Part shown: positions 34,401-43,131 of the stretch, one piece after another | Position numbering within the stretch: the first letter of the stretch is position 1 | How the letters are laid out: each line of letters begins with the position of its first letter | NCBI GenBank assembly: GCA_004352715.1 | Contig: SCFE01000012.1 | Location: 1,913,392-1,977,391, forward strand | Source: Hofstenia miamia | Lineage: Eukaryota > Xenacoelomorpha > Acoela | Reading direction: 5' to 3' | DNA length: 64,000 nt | Translations under genes and position numbers: made by a program | The notes under the pieces: model-generated | Database searches by the model: none | The model's input: only the letters and a program-made list of their open reading frames with translations | What the model was told of the DNA's origin: nothing

Positions 34401-36719
34401 CCTAAATAACACTTAATCAGTCTATTGTGCATCTTGATTAATTTTCTGAGAGAAATTGTAAAAAGTTTATAACCTGTTTTGAACAAGTGAAAATGGCAAA
34501 ATTCTGTGAGCAGTATTACACAATCGAATAGCGCGCTAAACCGATATTGTAAACAAAGGTCATTCTCGTGCGTATTTTTTAAAACAAAAAGATTATAGCT
34601 TTTTCACATTGAAGAAGTTATGGGCCCTGTGCCAACAAGCTCCTTCTTACCCTAATTAACGTGTTAAATATTGATTATCATTTCTATTATTAATATATTT
34701 ACTGCCTTAATATAACGAAACTAACATTTTTAAGGCAATTCACATATTATTAAAGAGAATTTCACCTCACTTTTAAAATTCAAATGGAAAGTGTTCGCCC
34801 CACTATAATTCAACTCGGTTATGTGTTCCCATGTGAATTTTCACAGCGGTATAACTTTCGCCTCGATTTTATAAAACGGAGTTGAATTGCAACGAGGCGA
34901 ACGTGTTCCCATTAGAGGTGAGTCGCCTCGCAGCCATTCAATGCGTGGCGAAAAATTAATTGAGAATGGGCCTTTTTCTGTTATAAACTGCTTGACGTAT
35001 AGTATTTTGACATTACGTAACTATTTGTGTATGCAACTCATTATATTATATATTTAGTTGCACTTAGACGAAGTTACACTTGAGACAAATTTTAAAGAAA
35101 AACAACGTGTAACCCTATGTGTGCGTGTTTGAAGTTCAGTTGTACTTGAGCAATATTGCGCTTAGAGCAATTGCACTTAGGCGAATTCTACTGCATATTG
35201 TCTTCAGCTGCCATCTCACGATTGCATTTTCTCTATTCGATACCATTTTGCTGTCAATTTCCCTGACAGTAAATGAGGGAACTAACTGTGATTGTGTGAT
35301 AAGTTAATTTTCGCGTCACAGGATCCCTTTTTCTTTTTTATTAATTGTAATTGATTTTGTTTTCATTTCGCTTCTGTTTTATTGTAAATATCGTTAATTG
35401 CGGTTTGATAAACCGCTTAATCCCTTCAAAGTTACACTAAATTAATTATCAAACATTTGACAAAGCATTCAGTATAATAATTATTTTATACATTAACAAA
35501 GTTTTAGGTAATTTTCCCAATTCCTTAAATATAATTTGTGTAACATATAGTTTTTAGTATTATATTTAAGATGTGTATGCATATTTATGGCTAGATATAA
35601 AAACGCGGCTACATTTGTTTGATTTGGGTGCAGTTTGCAGATCTGTTAAATATAATATTGCATTATGAAGGCAAACTTAATGTCCATATTTCTGTAGAAA
35701 TGTACTTGTTATTGTTTCATCCATATTTTAAAAGGATATCTTTCGTTTATATATTTCTTATCTAGCCCAGCACAAGATAATTACGCTCATATCATGTGTC
35801 GGGAGTTGGAGCATTGTGCATCACGCCAAGGATAATTTAACATAGTTTGTTCGCCCCTGGGGCAAGGCCCATCGTAAAAAATACAGGGGAATGCAAGACA
35901 TTTGACAAATCGTGAGACGCCAGCATTATGTTAGGCTAAACGATGCAACTTTCATTGTTAAACCAATTATAACGAGAATGTGATGTGATAATTTAGAAAT
36001 AAATTGAATTCATTGTATCGTCTATGTTGTGCTTTAGAGAATGATATTATTTTTCAAACGCATATTATAATTTTATCAAGTGTTATTTTAGGTAATTGAA
36101 AAACTTGTTGAGAAATGTGGGTGGAGATCTCTTAAAGATGCAGATGGTAATACTCCTCTAGATTTAGCTAAAAAATCAAATCATTCTCACCTTTATGAAG
36201 TCCTTAAGCCCCAATTTATCGCTACGTTTAATGATGATTATATGGACGGCGTTGAGAAGCACTTTCATGAATTAATCAATGAAAGGGCAAGTGAATTGGT
36301 CCAAAAACATAAACTAAGACTACCACAGTTGAGACCTGTGTTGGAAAATCATTTTTGTGACAGAACGTACGTAATTTACAGAACTTTTGTTATATGGATT
36401 TATCAATAAACATTTATGATTTTTTATCAACTACTCACATGTTTTATATACTTTTCAATGTTGTACTTTTAAAGCATTTTACTTATTTGCGTTCGCTCTT
36501 ATTAATATTATATGTAAATTGTCTGAAAAGATATATTTTAGATCATTTCCTGTTCCTGGAATGTATGGGGGATTTTACTATGAGTTTGACATTGATGAAG
36601 AATCCAATGAAATAGGGTGTTTGAAGGTTGATAGTTGGTGCCGTGTTGCAGGGGGCTCAGGCCAAACGCATCACGTAACCAATGAAGGCTACACTTTAGT
36701 TGCTGAAGGATTTGTATAG
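29562..36719 (+). CDS. Ankyrin-repeat protein with conserved C-terminal module (3 exons)
   Basis: Exons 29562-29789, 36092-36366 and 36542-36719 join in matching phases (0 and 2) to 226 residues. The ATG follows an in-frame TAA (29547). Introns have GT-AG ends; donors are AAG-GTGTGC and AAC-GTACGT, acceptors both TTTTAG. Ankyrin-type consensus is visible: YWAPLHYAANRG at the end of exon 1 and DADGNTPLDLAKKSNH in exon 2, giving about two repeats in a protein-interaction solenoid. The exon 3 product (FYYEFDID, then SWCRVAGGSGQTHHVT, then LVAEGFV at the very end) looks like a conserved module; I recall similar endings in uncharacterised invertebrate ankyrin proteins but cannot name a domain. No signal peptide or membrane segment, so probably cytosolic. 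The first intron is 6.3 kb and full of mobile DNA. Confidence 0.8.
30108..31393. repeat. Copy 1 of a 1.29-kb duplicated block (intron 1)
   Basis: Bounded by single Ns at 30107 and 31394 and essentially identical to 31503-32788 (constant offset 1395). Single-N borders and near-perfect identity point to the same locus placed twice by the assembler around a TA microsatellite, rather than a biological tandem duplication. Confidence 0.85.
30751..30975. mobile_element. Harbinger-like MITE (copy 1)
   Basis: A 225-bp near-palindrome: it begins GGCCACGGTTAGACTA and ends with the inverted partner TAGTCTAACCGTGGCC. It is flanked by TTA on both sides (30748-30750, 30976-30978). A 3-bp TWA target duplication and GGCC-type ends are the hallmarks of PIF/Harbinger-derived miniature elements. 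Second palindromic arms inside are TGATCTATCACATTT with AAATGTGATAGATCA, and GCGATGTGACGATC with GATCGTCACATCGC. No coding capacity. Confidence 0.85.
31395..31448. repeat. TA microsatellite
   Basis: About 26 TA units next to a single N, between the two copies of the 1.29-kb block. Probably the cause of the assembly break. Confidence 0.95.
31503..32788. repeat. Copy 2 of the 1.29-kb duplicated block
   Basis: See copy 1. This copy is continuous with unique sequence on its right, so it is the better-supported placement. Confidence 0.85.
32146..32370. mobile_element. Harbinger-like MITE (copy 2)
   Basis: Identical to the one at 30751-30975, with TTA at 32143-32145 and 32371-32373. Probably the same physical copy if the block is an assembly duplicate. 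Confidence 0.8.
32933..33150. repeat. Fold-back repeat with GTTCCCATTAGAGGTGAGT motif (1)
   Basis: Contains TTCCCATTAGAGGTGAGTC at about 32936 and short inverted arms (ACTTTGAGTGGCAGCGAGGC against GCCACTCAACTTTG). The elements GGGCGAAA and CGCCCCAC recur in both orientations. A better preserved relative is at 34789-34935. Confidence 0.55.
33694..34652. mobile_element. TA-flanked inverted-repeat element (non-autonomous DNA transposon)
   Basis: A 959-bp segment with ends GGGGGGATGGGGCTTGTTG and, on the other strand, GGGTAAGAAGGAGCTTGTTG; both continue into GCACA. TA stands on both sides (33692-33693, 34653-34654). The subterminal word TGTTGGCACA or TATTGGCACA recurs inside (near 33870, 33893 and 34277), typical of transposase-binding repeats. 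The superfamily is not identified; the TA duplication fits Tc1/mariner. No open frame of note. Confidence 0.75.
34789..34935. repeat. Fold-back repeat with GTTCCCATTAGAGGTGAGT motif (2)
   Basis: Inverted arms GTTCGCCCCACTATAATTCA and, opposite, GAGTTGAATTGCAACGAGGC followed by GAAC, about 125 bp apart. It is followed by the same GTTCCCATTAGAGGTGAGTC motif as at 32936. Likely a small MITE family inserted twice in this intron. Confidence 0.6.
34936..36091 (+). other. Remainder of intron 1 of the ankyrin gene
   Basis: AT-rich. A small degenerate repeat (TTGCACTTAGACGAAGTT-like words) runs from about 35055 to 35190. No coding exon recognised. Confidence 0.5.
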
Positions 36720-36863
36720 GAATCCAGACTCAATGGAATTACTTTATTGGGCTTTCAAAAATTGACATTTTAGTTTTGACGTGAATTTCTATAATTCCTA
36801 ATTTTTAAATGTGACAATGTTATAAATATTTTTACTACTAATTTTATTAATTATTACAAATTG

Positions 36864-36869
36864 AATAAA
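36864..36869 (+). terminator. Polyadenylation signal of the ankyrin gene
   Basis: AATAAA 145 bases after the stop codon, followed by a GT/T-rich stretch (GATTTGTATTGGCTGG). Position and context fit a 3' end. Confidence 0.6.
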
Positions 36870-38440
36870 GATTTGTATTGGCTGGAATTATTATTTTGCG
36901 CATTTATTTCATTTCGTGACGGCATAAAAATGCAGACCAATTTAGAGAAATCGTTAAAATAGTTTTTTCTACGAATTCTCAAAAAAATATATGGGCGAAT
37001 AAAATGCAAATTGCGCCAAAATCTAGCAAACAGTTCCTTTAAAGAAAGACAGCACTACAATGCACATTGCTTCGTCATTCAGAAAGATTTCGTGAAGGTA
37101 TAAAAATGCAGATCAATTTGGAGCAATTGCTACAATATTTTCAATTCAACAGCAAAAATTATTACATATAAATTCCTTTCAATTATTTGTAAGATAAAAT
37201 TAGAAATTTAACCACATACAATTAAAACAAGATCCTTAATAACATATCAGAAATCAATGTGTATAAATTCATTTTAAAGTGCAAATGTAAAATACATGGT
37301 TGGTTAAATGTAAATACTATAATATACTTAACCAGTGAAAACAAAAAATGGAAAATTATGCTTCATATCCTGTTATTTGTGTGTAGATGCATTTGAAATG
37401 ACCAGTCCAGATCACATTGCCTTTAATCTTTGACTAATCAAGTTGATTAGTCATGAATTTGATAAACTCTTTTACACAATACAAAGTATGAATTGGTTCT
37501 GGGTAAAATGTAATCACTGCATCAAGCATTATTCACTGCCAAATTAGTGCCAATTCCGTTATTAGTTTCTCATTCTAAACACATACCTTGTTAATGCATA
37601 AACTTAAATGATAAATATTTTTTTGTCATTCAACAAAGCATTTCACTATGAATTTGAGAGCTAGAATCACTAAGCAATTTGTAAGACAAGTATACATAAT
37701 AATGTTTCCCAACAAAGTGAAAACCAATGTGTAAAATTTATTTTTGTAAATATATTAGGTAAAAAAAGTTGGTTAAAATACAAGTGTAAGCAAATAAAAA
37801 AATATTAAGTCATGTTAAATTATTAAAAATACAAGCCAAATCACTAAGAATTTTGTAAAAATAAAAATAAATAATTTATTGGTCAAAATAGTGAAAAACA
37901 ATACTTATATAAGCGTTTACCCATGGTATAAACTCTGCTATAACTTAAAAATTTAAGTAGTATTCAAATTAGTACAAGTGATCAAAGCAAAGAGGTTAAA
38001 TTCAAGGATCAAAGGTGTATAAATGTTGGTATGTATAGATGTATTTGAGATCTAAACCATGCCCGTGGCATTAAATGTAGATATATTTTAAGATTGATAT
38101 CAATACAAAGTATCGGATCAAGCAAGGCTAACAATATAGATAAGATATTTCCACCATCATTTTTGTTTGGATTGTTGACTATGAATTCACAGTAATATAT
38201 GAATTTGACCAATCAAATTAACATTAACTGGCTTGGACAAGCATGATTTAATGCCATGTTACTCAATATAACAAAAAACAAATATGCATGAAATTGCTTA
38301 AAGACACTATGACTTCAAATATTGATTGAAAATAGGAAACTTAGAAAGTGTTCAGAGAATAAATTTGACCAAGCATTGCTATGCAAATCTTGATTGCTTA
38401 ATAAAACCCAAATTGAAATGCATATTTGGTGAAATTTAAC
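36870..38440. other. Intergenic AT-rich DNA
   Basis: Many words such as AATTTGTAAGACAA and ATGTAAAATAC occur repeatedly in degenerate form but no definite repeat unit, gene or RNA was recognised. Confidence 0.5.
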
Positions 38441-38464
38441 AGTAGTTAAGGAGGCTGAGACGAG

Positions 38465-38650
38465 ACGACAAACAAACGCCTCTGATTGGTCGAGAGCTTA
38501 TGACGTCACACGTCACGTGACTGACCGTGAATATTGGCGAGGGTGGTTTGAGTGCTGACTCACAGATATCGAGGGAGTGTTTGCAAATGTTAATTAGTGA
38601 GTCACCTACTTGATTGACATTTCTGCTAATGGATTTTCAGTGACGTCAGA
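38465..38650 (+). promoter_or_regulatory. Dense bZIP/E-box regulatory cluster, probable promoter or CpG-richer enhancer
   Basis: In otherwise AT-rich DNA, 150 bases carry two perfect cAMP-response elements TGACGTCA (38501-38508, 38641-38648) and two AP-1 sites TGACTCA (38556-38562) and TGAGTCA (38598-38604). They also carry a palindromic E-box TCACGTGA (38513-38520) and an inverted CCAAT box (CTGATTGGT at 38482-38490). Local CpG content is visibly higher. The next coding exon on the plus strand is the ACK-type SAM exon at 40558, whose 5' end looks like a splice acceptor, so this could be its promoter. No TATA box was found. Confidence 0.6.
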
Positions 38651-38705
38651 TATTTTTATTACTAATGGATTTCAATTAGTAATGCTTTTAATTGATTTAC
38701 ATATT

Positions 38706-38785
38706 AGGGCCACTTTTTGGTATGAGTAATTTCACTTTGATAATATCACGGGCCAATTTTTTGGTATGAGTAATTTTTAATATCA
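38706..38785. repeat. Two-copy tandem repeat of about 43 bp
   Basis: GGGCCA followed by TTTTTGGTATGAGTAATTT and ATATCAC occurs at about 38707 and 38750 with small differences. Confidence 0.75.
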
Positions 38786-39332
38786 CATTTGTTTGCATTA
38801 CATCGTGTTAATATATACCGTATTATAACAACTCCTTTTCGGGGTACGTGCATAATTACAGACTAATTTTCCATATTTTCGAAAGGTTATACATACATTG
38901 CTTATATCGTTTTTGAGAGACTTCAAAAAATATTCCTTGTTATCACGCATTTTCGTTTTCGTCAATGCTATCAATTTTCCATATTTCGATTGATTACATG
39001 AACTGTGTTTAATTTGTTTTCGGGTAAAAATATTCCATTTCGTTATGCAATTTTAATCATTCTTCGATAACGCATTCATAAAAATTTTTAAAATACGAGT
39101 TAAACAAATTTCTTAAAGCGCAATACACGCTAACCGGGAAAATTAATACATAACATAATAAATATACTTAGATGTTAAAGTCAAACACGATCGCAATTTC
39201 GCTACCTAAAACACGCATGCAAAGTTGTTTATTAATATATGTACATTTTCAAATATAATTATACACATTTTAAGAGACTTTCCATCTTTATACGTTTGTT
39301 TTCTTTTCCATGTGTTATAGTTTATACACATT

Positions 39333-39482
39333 TTGGTGACTTTACGTGGGTTTGCATACATTCATTGGCTTTACTGACTTTTTTCCACATTTTCCACTTT
39401 ATTTGTTTTTGGTGACTTTACATGGATTTTCCAACATTCATTGGTTTTACGAACTTACACATCATTCCAGGTTTATTTGATT
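39333..39482. repeat. Two-copy tandem repeat of about 75 bp
   Basis: TTTGGTGACTTTACGTGG then CATTCATTGGCTTTAC at 39333-39407 is repeated with about a dozen changes at 39408-39482. Confidence 0.7.
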
Positions 39483-39668
39483 TACAAAGGTTTCATGCGA
39501 TTGTATGCGTTGCACGCCATTCCACTTTTCCATCATTTGTATCGCTAATTCTGAACCATACTCTATCGTTATTCTAAACATAGATGTAGAATATATAAAC
39601 ACATTCAACGATCTATACATTAAATTCAAAAACAATGCGCCTAGTCGGAATTACAAAGTTAAAAAACG

Positions 39669-40349
39669 ATTTAAAATTAGTTGGTAAAACATTAGTGTAT
39701 ATAATGTGATTAATTCAACATGCATTAGTTAATAAATTATTACACGTAAATATTTTCACCCATTTGCTCAATTTCAAAAAAATCGATTATACACAAAACG
39801 TTATCATGCTAAACTATAACATATAAATTTGTTTTAAAAACCAAAAAGTTAATCTGCGTAATTCGCAGTTAAAAAATTATTCTATCTGATTAATTCTAGA
39901 AAGTCAATTCAACCAATCGCAAAAATAATTAAAAACATTTGAGTTTTTCATAATTTACTTTTAATCAAAAGCGTATATAAAATTTCATTCACGATGTAAN
40001 ATTTAAAATTAGTTGGTAAAACATTAGTGTATATAATGTGATTAATTCAACATGCATTAGTTAATAAATTATTACACGTAAATATTTTCACCCATTTGCT
40101 CAATTGCAAAAAAATCGATTATACACAAAACATTATTGCGCTAAACTATAACGTATAAATTTGTTTTAAAAACCAAAAAATGTGTACGATGTAAAAAGTT
40201 AATCTGCGTAATTCGCAGTTAAAAAATTATTCTATCTGATTAATTCTAGAAAGTCAATTCAATCAATCGCAAAAATAATTAAAAACATTTGAGTTTTTCA
40301 TAATTTACTTTTAATCAAAAGCGTATATAAAATTTCATTCACGATGTAA
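39669..40349. repeat. Duplicated 0.33-kb block around a single N
   Basis: 39669-39999 and 40001-40349 are near-identical apart from scattered substitutions and an insertion of about 18 bp in the second copy. A single N at 40000 separates them. Divergence suggests two haplotypes placed in series. Confidence 0.8.
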
Positions 40350-40557
40350 AGAGATAAAACGAATATAATCGGATAAACATTCAATGCAAAATTTCGTTTA
40401 TTCCAAAAAACACGTCACAATATTACTAACATTTGATACTACAAATTTTGTCTCTTTTTGTTAAATATACATTTAGTTATTTGCAATTTTTTGGATTTGT
40501 TTTCAATACCTGTTTGGTAGTTGAATAGTTGAATATAGAGACTTCTTTTTAGATTTC

Positions 40558-40740
40558 ATGGGTGAAGTATATCAACTACTTCACGATGTACAACTTACGA
40601 TGTTTTATACCCAGATTAAAGACAAACTTATGATCACAAAGCTTGAACAGTTCGACTACTTAAAAAAAGTATGATCTTAAAGCAATTGATATGTCAAAAC
40701 CTGCTCAACATCGTCTCATTGATGAACTCAAAAACCGCAT
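40558..40740 (+). CDS. Exon for N-terminal SAM-like domain of an ACK-family tyrosine kinase
   Basis: The reading frame from ATG 40558 (acceptor-like CTTTTTAG just upstream) gives VYQLLHDVQLTMFYTQIKDK, then ITKLEQFDYLKK, then after one frame change DLKAIDMSKPAQHRLIDELK. It ends at a GTAAAC donor after 40740. The spacing and residues match the SAM-like N-terminus of ACK/TNK kinases (LL.EVQL, F.YVK..DL, I.MG.P.Q.RL), which mediates membrane association and dimerisation ahead of the kinase domain. The frame change is one extra A in a run of seven at about 40672; the partial second copy at 40817-40912 has six and stays in frame, so this is a sequencing/assembly error or an allelic defect. No kinase-domain exon was found downstream; the next Ns may hide it. 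Confidence 0.7.
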
Positions 40741-40816
40741 GTAAACTCTAGCTGATGATTGGATGAATGATTTAAGTTATTTTTGATTGACTTATATGCT
40801 AAAAGTTTGTAATAAN

Positions 40817-40989
40817 TGAACATTTCGACTACTTAAAAAAGTATGATCTTAAAGCAATTGATATGTCAAAACCTGCTCAACGTCATCTCATTGATGAACT
40901 CAAAACCCGCATGTAAACTCTAGTTGATGATTGGATGAATGATTTAAGTTATTTTTGATTGGCTTATATGCTAAAAGTTTGTAATAAAT
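40817..40989 (+). repeat. Second, partial copy of the SAM exon and its donor region
   Basis: Follows a single N at 40816 and repeats 40644-40815 with a few changes (QHR to QRH, KNR to KTR). Allele-like differences and the N border suggest a haplotype placed twice. Confidence 0.75.
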
Positions 40990-41026
40990 AACTTGTGCTT
41001 TGAACATTTTTTCAATCTTAAATTTA

Positions 41027-41365
41027 ATGATGACTCCGAAAGCTGCTAGCAAATCCCACGCTCAAAAATCTACCAAAGTTGGGAAGAACAAAGAAGATGT
41101 TCTCTCACAACCCAAAAAATACGTTATGAAGCCAATATTACCCAAGACCGTGTATTCTGTAGAAGCTATTGGCAAAGTAATTCAACCTAAGGTGATCGCC
41201 GAACTGAATGAAATCTCGGAGGAGCGTCAAATTAAATACATTTCCATTAATGACTTAAAAATTGGCGAGTGGGAAAAAATTCGCAACGCATTCTGTATCC
41301 AGACAAAGTATGGTTCAGCTGTAAAAATTATACTGGAAGATGGCAAATGCTTTTTCTTACCAAAG
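41027..41365 (+). CDS. Unidentified ORF with TKYG/FLP motif, cut by gap
   Basis: Starts at tandem ATGs (41027, 41030) after in-frame TTG at 41000 and is open into the gap, at least 113 residues. It has a basic N-terminus (KAASKSHAQKSTKVGKNK), then a folded-looking part (INDLKIGEWEKI, TKYGSAVKIILEDGKCFFLP). The TKYG..V...L......FLP pattern recalls short, probably OB-fold-like proteins found repeatedly in invertebrate genomes, often near mobile DNA; this is from memory and unverified. The codon composition differs from the flanks. It might be an exon of the gene containing the SAM exon, but the similarity argues for a separate mobile-element gene. Confidence 0.45.
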
Positions 41366-42365
41366 NNNNNNNNNNNNNNNNNNNNNNNNNNNNNNNNNNN
41401 NNNNNNNNNNNNNNNNNNNNNNNNNNNNNNNNNNNNNNNNNNNNNNNNNNNNNNNNNNNNNNNNNNNNNNNNNNNNNNNNNNNNNNNNNNNNNNNNNNNN
41501 NNNNNNNNNNNNNNNNNNNNNNNNNNNNNNNNNNNNNNNNNNNNNNNNNNNNNNNNNNNNNNNNNNNNNNNNNNNNNNNNNNNNNNNNNNNNNNNNNNNN
41601 NNNNNNNNNNNNNNNNNNNNNNNNNNNNNNNNNNNNNNNNNNNNNNNNNNNNNNNNNNNNNNNNNNNNNNNNNNNNNNNNNNNNNNNNNNNNNNNNNNNN
41701 NNNNNNNNNNNNNNNNNNNNNNNNNNNNNNNNNNNNNNNNNNNNNNNNNNNNNNNNNNNNNNNNNNNNNNNNNNNNNNNNNNNNNNNNNNNNNNNNNNNN
41801 NNNNNNNNNNNNNNNNNNNNNNNNNNNNNNNNNNNNNNNNNNNNNNNNNNNNNNNNNNNNNNNNNNNNNNNNNNNNNNNNNNNNNNNNNNNNNNNNNNNN
41901 NNNNNNNNNNNNNNNNNNNNNNNNNNNNNNNNNNNNNNNNNNNNNNNNNNNNNNNNNNNNNNNNNNNNNNNNNNNNNNNNNNNNNNNNNNNNNNNNNNNN
42001 NNNNNNNNNNNNNNNNNNNNNNNNNNNNNNNNNNNNNNNNNNNNNNNNNNNNNNNNNNNNNNNNNNNNNNNNNNNNNNNNNNNNNNNNNNNNNNNNNNNN
42101 NNNNNNNNNNNNNNNNNNNNNNNNNNNNNNNNNNNNNNNNNNNNNNNNNNNNNNNNNNNNNNNNNNNNNNNNNNNNNNNNNNNNNNNNNNNNNNNNNNNN
42201 NNNNNNNNNNNNNNNNNNNNNNNNNNNNNNNNNNNNNNNNNNNNNNNNNNNNNNNNNNNNNNNNNNNNNNNNNNNNNNNNNNNNNNNNNNNNNNNNNNNN
42301 NNNNNNNNNNNNNNNNNNNNNNNNNNNNNNNNNNNNNNNNNNNNNNNNNNNNNNNNNNNNNNNNN
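41366..42365. other. Assembly gap (1000 Ns)
   Basis: Round 1000-N gap between two partial ORFs of opposite strand. Confidence 0.99.
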
Positions 42366-42668
42366 AAGCACGGGTGTGAAACTCGGAGCAGGATTATTGG
42401 GGAGAGATGAGACAGAACGCGAGGCAGCAGCACTGTAGGAGAACATTTGAGATTGCAGAGAGGAAACATCAGAGGAAAGCTTTGTTAGGGAGTCAGATAA
42501 GGATGATATGACGCCAGTGCCATCATTGGTGGACGGAGTCGTGTTAGAGAGAGCAGAGACCACTTGGCGTAACAACGAAATGATGGCGTCTTTCTTCAGA
42601 CCACCAACAGCGGAGGCAAACTGGGCATCGCTCAAATTTTTGAGGTCGGACAGCAAAATTGGGGGCAT
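42366..42668 (-). CDS. 5' part of an unidentified mobile-element ORF
   Basis: From ATG 42666-42668 the minus-strand frame is open for 101 codons into the gap (MPPILLSDLKNLSDAQFASA onward). It is serine- and leucine-rich with a probable heptad region (SLSDSLTKLSSDVSSLQSQ), and its GC-richer codon use contrasts with the flanks. The look is that of ORF1 of a non-LTR retrotransposon (coiled coil near the start), but no diagnostic domain is visible. It lies against, and opposite to, ORF3 of element E, so it is probably a later insertion with its 5' end near 42670-42700. Confidence 0.5.
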
Positions 42669-42681
42669 AGCTGAAATCTAA

Positions 42682-43131
42682 TTAATCTGTGTAATAACAA
42701 TAAAAAGCTTCTTCTATAAGGATGTGGCAAATACGCGCAGCCTACGGAAGGTGTTTACATTCTTTTATCCAAACACGCAGATGAGAGCAGATCTAGCCCA
42801 CACTTGCAAAGCAGATGCTCAAATGACGCTCTTAATAGCAGTAAAAGGCATCAGCCTATACAAGAAATACTTTGGAATTTTCTCACAGAAAATGAATGAG
42901 CTGCGACAACTAACACCTATAGCAGAAAATCTTAGAGAGACTTGGTTCTTGAAATACGCAAATACCGTCACAACTGAATGCGAGGCAGTACTCAAAATGT
43001 CAAAACAAGCAGAATACGCAATGATAACGTGGGAAGAATCTGAGGCGGAGTCACTTATACGAAGAGCGGACACTCTTGTGCATGGGGAGCGACCTGTGCT
43101 GTCCCTAACGCAAGCTGAGGAGGGCGTGTAG
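42682..43131 (+). CDS. ORF3 C-terminus of gypsy element E (unknown function)
   Basis: Open from a TAA at 42679-42681 to TAG at 43129-43131; no ATG near the beginning, so this is the 3' part of a longer frame. Words DLAHTCKADAQMTLLIAVKG and LYKKYFGIF align with relic C at 16799-16890, and YANTVTTE with 16940-16980. The residues are mostly helical and charged; there is no membrane segment. The stop codon overlaps the first bases of the LTR (TGTAG at 43127), and a purine-rich run GAGGAGGGCG stands directly before the LTR as polypurine tract. It therefore is the last gene of an LTR element. Reading frame intact, unlike in relic C. Confidence 0.65.
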   Translation, partial: LICVITIKSFFYKDVANTRSLRKVFTFFYPNTQMRADLAHTCKADAQMTLLIAVKGISLYKKYFGIFSQKMNELRQLTPIAENLRETWFLKYANTVTTECEAVLKMSKQAEYAMITWEESEAESLIRRADTLVHGERPVLSLTQAEEGV

